64,000 nt of DNA. It comes from Tolypocladium sp. Sup5 PDA-1. Lineage: Eukaryota > Ascomycota > Sordariomycetes > Hypocreales > Ophiocordycipitaceae. The DNA lies in assembly GCA_000750105.3 (NCBI GenBank), contig JPHH03000002.1, forward strand, positions 1,302,001-1,366,000, in the 5' to 3' direction. Positions 55,360 to 64,000 of the stretch are shown here, piece by piece. Within the stretch, counting starts at the first letter, position 1; every line of letters starts with the position of its first letter. The translations under genes were made by a program, and so were the position numbers. The notes below the pieces were generated by a model. It had not been told where the DNA came from. It searched no databases and saw nothing but the letters and a program-made list of their open reading frames with translations.

Positions 55360-57285
55360 ATGTCCTCAGACCAGCCAAACCTGGCCGCCTCCAGTCCTCT
55401 CCTAGGTCCAGAAGTGCTTCGGGGCGCCGCCAGCCTGTACACGCCCGGCTCGGCGCCGTCAGGTCTCGGGGAACGTCAGGCGGAGGAGGAGGAGCAGCGG
55501 CAGCAGCAGCGGCGGCAATCTCAGACGCAGGCAGCGGCACAGACGGAGCACCAACAGGACTCTCATCAAACCTCAAGATGGCAGGATCAACAAGGCGATG
55601 ACCATGGCCAAGACCCGGCTCCGGTCGAGAATCGAACCCCCTCGCCAGAGCAAGCTCGCGAAATCGTCCGCCTCTTCCAATGTCGCCGCTGCTCCGCCCC
55701 CTACAAGGACGCCGTCACTCTCCCCTGCGGCCGCAGCATCTGCAAGACATGTCTGCCAGAAACCCACGCCCGCACCAGCATCACCTATCCGGCGCTGCCA
55801 AACCGCGTGCAGGCTTTCCAATGCCCTTTCGAAGAGTGCAGCAAGGAGCATGTCCTTGACGACTGTGGCGTCGATGTGATTCTCAACAAAACTACGCAAA
55901 TCATGGAGGATGAGATTGAGCGGGCCAAGGCCGACGCCCTCGAGCTGAAGTTGTCGACGCACATTGCGACCAAGGATCCATGGGAGGTAGCCGGCATCGC
56001 GTCTCTAAAGGAGGACAATCCCCCCCAAGTCCTGAATGGTGGTAGGCTGGTAGCGACTTGGGCTTTGGCAGCAAAAGGTGGACTCTTGTTCGAGGCTGAG
56101 GTCACCTACCGCGAGTTACCGTCGTCCAATTCCCAGGAGGACCTGACGGGCTTTGAGACAAAGTCCCTGAGCAGGGTGCAGGAAGCCATGCGCAGCGAGA
56201 TGGACTGCCAGGTCTGCTACGCCCTGTTTTACGACCCCCTGACGACCGGATGTGGCCACACCTTCTGCCGCCCGTGCCTTCATCGCATCTTGGACCATTC
56301 TCGATATTGTCCTATTTGCCGCCGCAAGCTCGCCATCAACCCTCTCCTCAAGCGCAGCTCATGCCCTCCCAACGAAATCATCACCAAGATTATGGAGACG
56401 TTCTGGAAGGATGAGTTGGTCGCGCGAGAGGAGACTGCCGCTGCCGAACTCGCTGCACGGCATCAAGACCTGGATCTGCCCTTGTTTGTCTGCACCCTGG
56501 CATTCCCCATGATGCCGACCTTCCTCCACATTTTCGAGCCACGTTACCGGCTGATGATTCGCCGGGCGCTGGAAGGGGATAGGACGTTTGGCATGGTTTT
56601 GCCGAAACGGCCCCGGCACAGCGGCGATACTTACTTTCACGAGCTCGGGACACTGCTGCGTATAGTGAACGCGCAGTTCTACCCCGATGGACGCAGCCTC
56701 ATCGAGACAGTCGGACTCTCACGGTTCCGCGTTCTGCGGCATGGGCAGTTTGATGGGTACACGGTTGGCAAGATGGAGCGCATCGACGACGTTAGCTTGG
56801 AAGAGGAGGAAGCCATCGAGGCGGCAGAAGTAGGACACGATGCAGGAATCCAGGCGGCGGAGAACAACCCCAACGACAATCATGACGCCCCTACTGAAGA
56901 CACGGATAACCACGCAGGTGAGGACCATGCGCATGACAACTTGTCGAGGCCCGGCAGCTCGCGAAGAGCAACGCGATGGTCCAGAGAAAGTGGCGCGCCA
57001 GAGACGGACGCCGACTTGGATACGATGACGACGCAAAGTCTCATGCGGTTCGCGACTGGCTTCGTGGCGCGCATGCGGGAACAGAGCGTCCCCTGGCTGA
57101 CGGAGCGAATGTTGGGCATCTACGGCGAATGCCCAGACGACCCGGCCGTGTTTCCCTGGTGGTTCGCCAGCACGCTACCCGTCAAGGACCTCGAGAAATA
57201 TCGACTGCTGGGGACGTCGAGCGTACGCGAACGGCTGAAGATTTGTTGCTCGTGGATTATAGAGATGGAGACGGTGCGGTGGTAA
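55360..57285 (+). CDS. RING-RING-LON domain protein (LONRF-like E3 ligase)
   Basis: This is a single exon of 641 residues. A Gln/Glu-rich N-terminus is followed by a divergent cysteine cluster (CRRCSAPYKDAVTLPCGRSI from Cys 108, then CKTC), a canonical C3HC4 RING from Cys 283 (CQVC…CGHTFCRPCLHRIL…CPICRR) and a LON substrate-binding domain from about residue 372 (LPLFVCTLAFPMMPTFLHIF, EPRYRLMIRRAL). The LON part is interrupted by a roughly 90-residue acidic insert rich in His, Asn and Asp. No ATPase or protease domain is present, so it is not a Lon protease. Proteins with this layout act as ubiquitin ligases. The ATG at 55360 was chosen; a GTG-led extension upstream lacks support. The stop lies within a GTAAGT sequence, so a further 3' exon is possible but not needed. 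Confidence 0.9.
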   Translation: MSSDQPNLAASSPLLGPEVLRGAASLYTPGSAPSGLGERQAEEEEQRQQQRRQSQTQAAAQTEHQQDSHQTSRWQDQQGDDHGQDPAPVENRTPSPEQAREIVRLFQCRRCSAPYKDAVTLPCGRSICKTCLPETHARTSITYPALPNRVQAFQCPFEECSKEHVLDDCGVDVILNKTTQIMEDEIERAKADALELKLSTHIATKDPWEVAGIASLKEDNPPQVLNGGRLVATWALAAKGGLLFEAEVTYRELPSSNSQEDLTGFETKSLSRVQEAMRSEMDCQVCYALFYDPLTTGCGHTFCRPCLHRILDHSRYCPICRRKLAINPLLKRSSCPPNEIITKIMETFWKDELVAREETAAAELAARHQDLDLPLFVCTLAFPMMPTFLHIFEPRYRLMIRRALEGDRTFGMVLPKRPRHSGDTYFHELGTLLRIVNAQFYPDGRSLIETVGLSRFRVLRHGQFDGYTVGKMERIDDVSLEEEEAIEAAEVGHDAGIQAAENNPNDNHDAPTEDTDNHAGEDHAHDNLSRPGSSRRATRWSRESGAPETDADLDTMTTQSLMRFATGFVARMREQSVPWLTERMLGIYGECPDDPAVFPWWFASTLPVKDLEKYRLLGTSSVRERLKICCSWIIEMETVRW

Positions 57286-58943
57286 GTTTGCCCCTGCCTT
57301 CGTGATTGTCCCTACACCCTTGCCTGAGAACCTGCGACAACATTTTGTTTGCATAGCCCATGACGTTGCCTTTTCCTATGTTTGTTGATTGCCCTTCGAC
57401 ATGGGAAACGGAACGTGGCTAAGAGACGATCCTTTTCAGGACTGACTGACTTTGGGCATCGAGCAGGTCCTTTCATGACTGCACCATCCTATGAGCAGCG
57501 CCATTAGTCGCGGCCTACCTCTGTTGCCACCGTTTATTCGAGATCGCGAAACCCGTGAACTCAACATGGTGCGGGAGAATCTTGATGGGATCGGACAAAG
57601 TGTTGGGGGTGTGTGTGTACATCACAGGTGGCCATGAGAACTTTTTGCTATTTATCATTTTGCATCGCGAGCGTACAGGATTATCTACAATGACACATTG
57701 CCCCCATTTATACTTCAAGAGAACGCATGGTTAGAGGGACATTTCGTATTTGAGGGCAGGAAGTCGTGAAGTCGTGTAGGTGTGATACTAGCAGAGCATG
57801 GAAAGCATCAATGGTTTATCATATTTGTCTGAAACCTTCTTTGCAAAGTTCCAATTATACTTACTCAATGCGCTGGTCTTTGCTAGCTTCGTCGACTCGC
57901 CGGCTGCTGCAAAAGAGTGAAAGGGGAACCTATACGGCCGCGAGGGCATGTCGGCGGGCCTTTACGCCTGCATGACCTTCCATGCGAATGACTTCATGCT
58001 CGCGCCGTGCTGCCGCAAGAAGTAGAACCGCAGCAAGTTCTTCGAATACAGGGGCGACGTGGGTATTCTGTTCCCGCTGTTTCGTCATTTCAGGGGGCCG
58101 ACATATTGTTCAAGAACATCATGATTACGCACAAAAACGGTGGTTGTGGCGGGCTTTTGGGCCTCGGCGAAGACAATTCCGTGTACTGTCCTAGTCACTC
58201 GCAGTGTAAGCGTTGAGGGAGCAAAGGTTGGCTCTTGCAGGAGTCGCTCCATACCTGTTTTGCATCCCAGATACACACAACTGCTACTTCAAGGCACAGA
58301 AGACACTACTTTGACCGCCTCGCCTAATTACCTGTTTTTCGTCTTCCTCATATCCAAACACTGTTCAAGTTGTGCTCATTGCGCTGCAAACATGCCGGTG
58401 AAGCTGTGACTCTTGTTCAAGAGATGCGACTCGCACAGCTGCTGGTGGCGGTCAAGGTGCCTGGCAGAACCGTCTCCAAGAGAGTCGCTGAAGGCACGAA
58501 AGAGGCGACGGCTGACCTTGAAAAGCTCCCCCCAGGTACCTGGTGGGCAATGTTCCAAGGAGAGGGAAGGAGCGCCGAGCTCCTTGCGGCCTTGTAGCCT
58601 GATTCCACCGCACGTGGTCTGGCCTCGATCGACTTCTTCAACAGTAGCGCGCATTCTACTTCAGCACACACAATTCAGGCCATTACAACACACAAGTCTG
58701 AGAGATCTTCGAGCAGTTGACAGCTGTAAAGATTGCAAGAGATCCAGCGCTGCGAGTGCGAGTTCGCCTTTGCGCTTACCCCCGATTTCGTGGATCAGGC
58801 TGGCATGCCACCCACCCACAACACCCTTCGACGGTTCACCACCCTCTGTGCTTCCGCACACAACTTTCACCTCGCAACTCCTTCACTTCCAGAACCACCC
58901 ACTTGCCTTGCCTCCTTCGACGTCATCACCAAACCCTGGTGCT
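57286..58943. other. 1.66-kb AT-richer region, possible gene relic
   Basis: From about 57.5 to 58.4 kb the sequence is richer in A and T than its neighbours. Protein-like strings appear in two adjacent frames between 57966 and 58216 (CMTFHANDFMLAPCCRKK, FFEYRGDVGILFPLF, then GADILFKNIMITHKNGGCGG) with a stop and a phase shift between them. This could be a decayed gene, but no family was recognised. The rest is the promoter of the next gene. Confidence 0.35.
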
Positions 58944-60445
58944 ATGGCGCGGCGACGTTTGCCTCCCATCCGTTCTGGGAACGAACTCTTCAGGGGGCTT
59001 CCTCTCGAGGTAATCATCCCGTACATTTTCTTTCATCGCCTCTTGCTCCCGTTGGCAGATCTGCTGCCGTCGTTTGCTGTCATGTAATAACACGTGCGTA
59101 GGTTCGAGGCATCATCTGGCGATATGTTCTTGAGGAGGACGATGCGATCAGGCCTTTCTGTGCATTCCCCAGGGGAAACACGTTCCGTATGACGGCACAG
59201 AATATCCATGAACTCATTCACTTTCGCCACAACTTAAAATTCGTGACGGAAACTTGTCGGCTGTTTTGGGAAGATCAACTGGCGCTACATACTTTCTACA
59301 TGGTATGTCTTCCTTCCTGAAGAATCCATGTTTTGGCTTGGCGTGGTGTCTTCTCTTGGGCATGCCGCTAAAACATGCTCAAGCAGTTCAACCGCTTTTC
59401 TTTCGGAAGCCAGTCTGACCTTATGTATTACGTCGCTGCGATAACCCCAGATCGTCGCGCCACTCTCACCCACCTTACCATCCGCACTGAACGTCGCTGG
59501 TACTACGATCTTCGTAGCCCTAAAAGGATCGCTCAACAAAAACAATTCCTCGCCGTGCTGGGCCAGTGCTCCAACCTACAAGTTCTGCATTACAAGGATA
59601 TTCCCATGGACAAGTTCGGCACCAATGAGCTCGAATCCAAGAAATTTGACGTGGAGGTGCAGCTCCGCTCCTGGGTCATTAAACTCGTTCGTGCGGTACA
59701 GAGGCTGCGAGAAGTACGTGTTGAAGGCCACTCAACACCTATTATCTGGGGTGGCCACTCGTATGAATTCTTGTACGACGTCAAGAACAGCGGGTATATA
59801 TTTGAGTGGAGGAGGTGTCCGGACGATGAAGCACCTTGGCCGCTGAGTGACCGAAGCAAGGAACAACTCGACCTCGCATGGAATGCACTTCAAAATCCTG
59901 ACAGACATCACGAAGGTATCAACCAAAAAGATCTCCGAGATGCCTATCAAGCAACTACCCTTCGTATCTTCGGCGAAGGTCGTTCTGACATTGCCAACAA
60001 CCCATTCTTCGTCTCCAGCCGCACTCGCAGTCAACGCCACAGGGCCCAAACAATCACCAAGATCGAAAAGGACTATTTCAATCCTCCCGAAATGGATATC
60101 CTCAGAAACACTTGGTTTGACAAGCTTCGCCATGGTTCGGATAGTGAATCCATCGAGATACACGTCGTCAGTGAATGCGGGGGCGAAAGGTGGGTGAGAC
60201 TCAATTCTCTGCTAGACCCAGAGGCTCCAGACTCGGAAACCCAGCATCTCGTGGCCCGTTTGTGCCAGAGGTTCGGGTACTGGTGCAAGAAAGAGTTCAC
60301 GGAGATGCTGACTGTCAACCCACGACTTTTGCTTGAGCTGGTGCAAGAGCTGGCGTGGGAAGACCATGCTTTGGAGAAGAAATGTGTGAAGAAGCTGAAA
60401 TGGCTGGGAGTCCGAGTTGATAACTTGTTGGCGCGGGAGCGATAG
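58944..60445 (+). CDS. F-box-like / 2EXR-type fungal protein of unknown function
   Basis: The model has three exons, 58944-59009, 59102-59302 and 59387-60445, all in phase 0, giving 441 residues. The junction at the first intron produces ELFRGLPLE|VRGIIWRYVL, which matches the short helical start (LPxEVRxxIW/Y) of a very large fungal family of F-box-like proteins. The second intron has a GTATGT donor and a CGCTAAA branch. Further landmarks are FVTETCRLFWEDQLALHTFY and the region TLTHLTI…LGQCSNLQVLHY, which resembles the single degenerate repeat behind the box. The C-terminal half is polar and helical. No catalytic motif is present. If it is an F-box protein it would present substrates to an SCF ligase; this is inference. 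Confidence 0.7.
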
Positions 60446-61120
60446 CAAGCCCAGGCGACACGGAACGGCAGCGAAGGACCGGTGGAGAATCGCCAGGGTC
60501 ACTAGTTCCAAGACCAGCAAGTTCGTGACTCCATGACCTTCAACAACGGAGACGGAATTTGGTGGATAGTTTGGCTCGGTTGTGAGGCCACAGGAGAAAA
60601 GTATGACAGCTGGACCTGGAATGGTGGTAGTGTCTCGCGTGGTTGCGAGGTTGGAAGAAGGGGTGTGAGGAGGGAGCATGCGAGAGGGATCAATATTCAA
60701 CATAGCGATCCACCTCCACTACAAAAAACAACGGCGAGGGAGCATAGGACGTAAAGCCCGGCAGGCAGTAAATATTTCTGACAATCTAGTCGACCCATCT
60801 CAAGATCCACGGTGTTCTGAAGTGAGCCACTCGGGAAGTGGCGAGATATGTCACATAAACCTCAGCCGGCAATCTCTTCCATTAGCAATTTTCCGCGTTT
60901 TGTCCCGTACCTGTGTAGAATTATCCCCGCCCATGTCCTGCAGTCTTCCCAGTATTCGCAGCCTTCATCCCAAGTCCCAATAAACCCGTAAACCCGTATG
61001 CCGGTAAGCCCTGGCCGTTCCCCATAATCCCCTAGCCTTGCCTCTATGTAATGCACCCACCTCGCATCAGAAACGCCGACGGCCATCCCACAAGATATAC
61101 GTGCGCGAAAGTATCCGAAC
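60446..61120. other. 675-bp region between convergent genes
   Basis: A minus-strand frame of 113 codons (61203-60862) lies immediately beyond the next gene's stop, and an intron could join them (see findings). Otherwise it is intergenic. Confidence 0.4.
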
Positions 61121-63342
61121 TCACCAGGTTTCGCGGTCCACCAGGCCCCCAGAGTTAGCCGCCATGGTGGGATCACCCCAACTCGGGACGGTTGGGAGGC
61201 CATCCCACGAGCCTGGCATCACGTTGCTAGCTTCCACAACAGGCGGACGGTTATCTGCCTCTGTGGTGTTCCCCCACTGACTCGTTGCACCATTCGCACC
61301 CTCGTCGGTAGGTTGCGCCGCCTGGTTGCTCCAGTCTCCGCTATTGTTCGCGGGACTGCCATTCCCATTCCCATTGCCCCAGGCGCCGTTGCTCCCGTTG
61401 CTCCCGTTGTCGTGTCCATTTCCTCCGTCGGTATTGTTCCATCCCGCCGTCTGGCTCGAAGCAAAATTGCCAGGGGGCGTTTCGCCCTGGCGAGCTGGCA
61501 GTACCTGCGTGCCATTCGCGCCCCATTTGTCTTGTGTCTGATCAGCATTGTTCCACGCGCCGTTGTCCTGCGCGGTGCTTCCCCATGCGCCATCAGCAGG
61601 TTGTCCTGTATCACCAGCGCCATCGTTGCTCGGAAAGACTGTGTTCGCGGGATTGGAACCAGGGGCGTTATTCGCGCCGCTCCGTTGGCTGGCATGAGAC
61701 GGAACCCGACTTCCGTACGTGCTAAACGGTGAGACTCTCGGCTTATAGTAGGGGTTGTGCTGGAGATCCTGAGGCAGTTAGTATGATGTGCCGAATAACA
61801 CAGGGAGCGACGTCCGACCTTGACACTGCCCGGCGGCGCGACGTTGTTGGCGCCATCCTTGTCCTTGTACTTGCTGAACGGAGATCCGCCATTTGCACCA
61901 GACATGCTGAAGGCCCCCTTATTGCCATTGGGGTTGGGAATGGGGTTGGGATTGACGTTGGGATTGGGGTTGACACTGGGGTCCTGCCACATCCCAGGTG
62001 GCCCGCCTTGAGGAAAGCCGCCAGGGAAGCCAGGGGCGAATGTCGGCGGAGGGCACATTGCGTTGTAAGACGCAAGTGGAAACCCTTGGGTGATGGGCAC
62101 ATGCTCTTGACCTTGCCGGGGAGGGGCTTGGTTAAATCCACAATAGTAGGGATTCTGCGTAGGATGCGGCATACCAACGGGCAGAGGGCGCCCAGACGCG
62201 TCTCGGCGAGGATACAAGGCGTGTCCTTGACTACTCCCATAAACAGGCCCGTGGTATACGCGTAAAACGCCATGCTCTGGGTCGTAGTAGGCATTTGGTG
62301 GCGGATCTTCCGGCGACTCGATGACCCTCTCAGTCTGGACGACCTCTGCGCGGATCGGCTCAATAAGGTTGGGACGGCGAGGGTGAGGCGGCAGGAATGC
62401 TTCTGGATAGTCGCCGTTCTTGTTGCCGCTTCTGTGCTTACTCTTCTTCTTGGTGCCGTCTGCAGCCTTTTCGGGTGTGTTGTCAGGCTCCTTCTGAGGC
62501 TCGGCTGTCTCCTTGTTCTTGGACTTGCCCTGCTTGTTGCCTCCTTTCTGATTGGCGTCGCCCTTCTGCTGCTTGTCCTTGCCTTTTTGTTTGTTCGATT
62601 CCTGCTTGTTCTTCTCGGCTCCCTTCTTCGTCGATTTGGCTTCGGTCTCATCCTCGGTGGCCTTGGCAGACTCGGATTCCTCGCCATCGGCTTCAGACTC
62701 GTCCTTCTTCTCGCTGCCCTTCTTGCCCCCTTTCTTCTTGGATTTTCCCGAGTCCTGATTCTTGGCTTTGGGGGTGCTGTCAGCCTCTGATGCGGATGCT
62801 TCCGATTCGGATGCTTCGTCCGCCTTGGCACATTTCTTCGATTTCCCCCGGCCTCGTGCGCAGCGCGCGCACTTACATGTGGGATGGGGCTTCGAATCGG
62901 GCTCGCTGTCAGAGCTGGTCGCCTTCTTCTTGCTCTTCTTGCCTTTGGACGACTTCTTGGACGACGCGTCGGAACTCTCAGTTTCGGCCGTGTCCTTGTC
63001 TGACTTGGACGATGCAGCCGACTCGGACGCCTCGCCCTCCGACTCTGACGAAGCGGTGGTGGCCTTCTTCATGGCTGACTTCTTGGGCGCGTCCACGAAG
63101 CGGACCTTTTTGATGGCGCTTTGGGTGGTCTTTGAGGAGGCTGATCGCCCAGAACGCGGGTAGGTGACCTTGAGGCTATCTTCCTCCGTCTCGTCATCGG
63201 TTGTTACTTCGACTTTGACGATTCCTCTCTGCTTGTTCGGCTTCTGCGGTCTGATGCCGAGTGCATTCTGGATGCTCTGTCCAACCACCCACTCACAGAA
63301 AGTCGAGGGGTACTTTCCTCCGAGGCCCTTGTTATGCGGCAT
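61121..63342 (-). CDS. Large low-complexity Lys/Ser/Glu then Gly/Asn-rich protein (723 aa)
   Basis: The model has two exons, 63342-61819 and 61768-61121, giving 723 residues. The 50-nt intron has a perfect TACTAAC branch and CTCAG acceptor with an unusual donor GTCGGA; the phases agree. Residues 1-35 (MPHNKGLGGKYPSTFCEWVV and following) look folded and are the part most likely to be conserved. Next are about 260 residues of alternating acidic and basic Ser-rich sequence, including a cysteine motif CKCARCARGRGKSKKC. A Pro/Tyr/Gly-rich part follows, then NPNPNVNPNPIPNPNGN and a Gly/Asn/Trp-rich tail with recurring GAWGN/WNN. It has no signal peptide or membrane segment. I do not recognise a function; such composition is seen in structural or RNA-associated proteins. 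Confidence 0.68.
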
Positions 63343-63806
63343 GTTGCCGGTTTGATGATTGCCGTGTCGTATCCTTTGTTGATTTACTACTTTGTTGTTT
63401 TGTTGTGACGCGGCAGGTTAAGGTGATGCGGGTGCAAGTTGTCTGGCTGAAAAGGCAACGGTGAAAGGCGACGCGAACTCGGAAGAAAGATCAGGGGCGA
63501 GCATCTGGCAAGGCCTGCGCATCGAAGCCGATGTATAGGCGGGCTGCCTCAAGTCGACAGGATGCCTGCCGCGCGAAGAGATGGTGCGTTGCGACGAAAT
63601 TGCAGATCCTAGGGGGAGCTGGAGGTGTAAGGATGAAAGTGCCCAGGCAACGAGGAGCACGCCTCGGAGCCGGGGAAATTCACCCGCTCAAGAGGTAGGT
63701 CTGCAACCTCTCTCGGTACCTTACCCAAGATACCTAGAGGCGGACTAGGCCAATGAATGGGCGCGTGAAACTGGAAGAGAACTGAGCAGGTGCTATTCAC
63801 TAGGCA
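63343..63806. other. 464-bp intergenic region
   Basis: It contains the promoter of the low-complexity protein gene and the 3' flank of the truncated right-edge gene. Nothing else was recognised. Confidence 0.5.
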
Positions 63807-64000
63807 TTACAACTTGCCCTTCAGCTGCGACTCCTTCTGCGACTCCTCCCACCGCTTGTTGATCTGCACATTCTGCCAAAACCTCCACGCAGCCACCATC
63901 AGGGCCAGCGGCGGGCATCCCAGCAGCGCCCACGACCACCACTCGGGGCTCGACCTGCGCATCGTCGTCATGGCCTCCTCCAGGCTCTTCACGAGCTCCT
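63807..64000 (-). CDS. C-terminal end of a membrane protein, cut by the window edge
   Basis: The frame stays open to the right edge and ends at the TAA at 63809-63807, leaving 63 or so visible residues. They contain one hydrophobic segment (WWSWALLGCPPLALMVAAWR) preceded by a polar helix (ELVKSLEEAMTTMRRSS) and followed by a charged tail (INKRWEESQKESQLKGKL). The family is unknown. A GTG or ATG inside the visible part could in principle be a start, but an open frame reaching the edge makes a longer gene more likely. Confidence 0.5.
   Translation of the reverse strand, partial: ELVKSLEEAMTTMRRSSPEWWSWALLGCPPLALMVAAWRFWQNVQINKRWEESQKESQLKGKL

Noticed and set aside
61743..62831. 362-codon minus-strand frame
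   Set aside because: Shifted reading of the 723-residue low-complexity gene; the accepted frame has a start codon, an intron with a TACTAAC branch and an in-frame second exon.
1..64000. tRNA, rRNA, CRISPR arrays, bacterial-type operons
   Set aside because: No B-box/T-loop context or cloverleaf was spotted, there are no spaced identical repeats of CRISPR type, and the gene structure is eukaryotic. A covariance-model scan would be decisive for tRNAs.

Overview
The window looks like chromosomal DNA of a filamentous ascomycete, most likely a sordariomycete and plausibly Hypocreales. The reasons are GC-rich coding sequence, short introns of about 50-200 nt with GT..CTAAC/CTGAC..AG signals, two Zn2Cys6 transcription factors, a sphingolipid C9-methyltransferase, a fungal INSIG-type protein and a HeLo-domain protein. 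The order-level call is inference. All gene models were spliced by hand from reading frames and splice signals. No tRNA, rRNA, CRISPR or intact transposon was recognised.

Layout, left to right. 0.8-6.5 kb: PEX6, convergent with an SH3BGRL/glutaredoxin-fold protein that has a very acidic tail. 6.5-18 kb: a gene-poor stretch holding only a GPI-anchored wall protein, a small tail-anchored protein of uncertain start, and a short inverted-repeat (MITE-like) element near 16.7-16.9 kb. 18-28.5 kb: membrane and lipid genes, namely the sphingolipid C9-methyltransferase, an HTD2-like hot-dog hydratase, GPI13 and a cytochrome b561 protein with a long disordered tail.

29.3-45.4 kb is accessory in character. 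An O-methyltransferase is divergent from a Zn2Cys6 regulator across a 436-bp promoter with an ordered array of CGG triplets. It is followed by a tiny cysteine-rich CYSTM-like protein, a HeLo-pseudokinase protein with MLKL-like order of domains, a second Zn2Cys6 regulator with a minisatellite just upstream, and an ABCG half-transporter. No PKS, NRPS or terpene synthase core is present, so this is not a complete biosynthetic cluster within the window.

46-64 kb returns to housekeeping genes: an Ark/Prk-type kinase, the ribosome-assembly WD40 protein MAK11, an INSIG-like protein, a RING-RING-LON protein, an F-box-like fungal family protein, a 723-residue low-complexity protein, and the 3' end of an unidentified membrane protein at the right edge.

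The items most worth following are the HeLo-pseudokinase gene (with a GC-AG intron), the CGG array in the methyltransferase/regulator promoter, the MITE-like element, and the recurrent intergenic motif TACGAAGTA.
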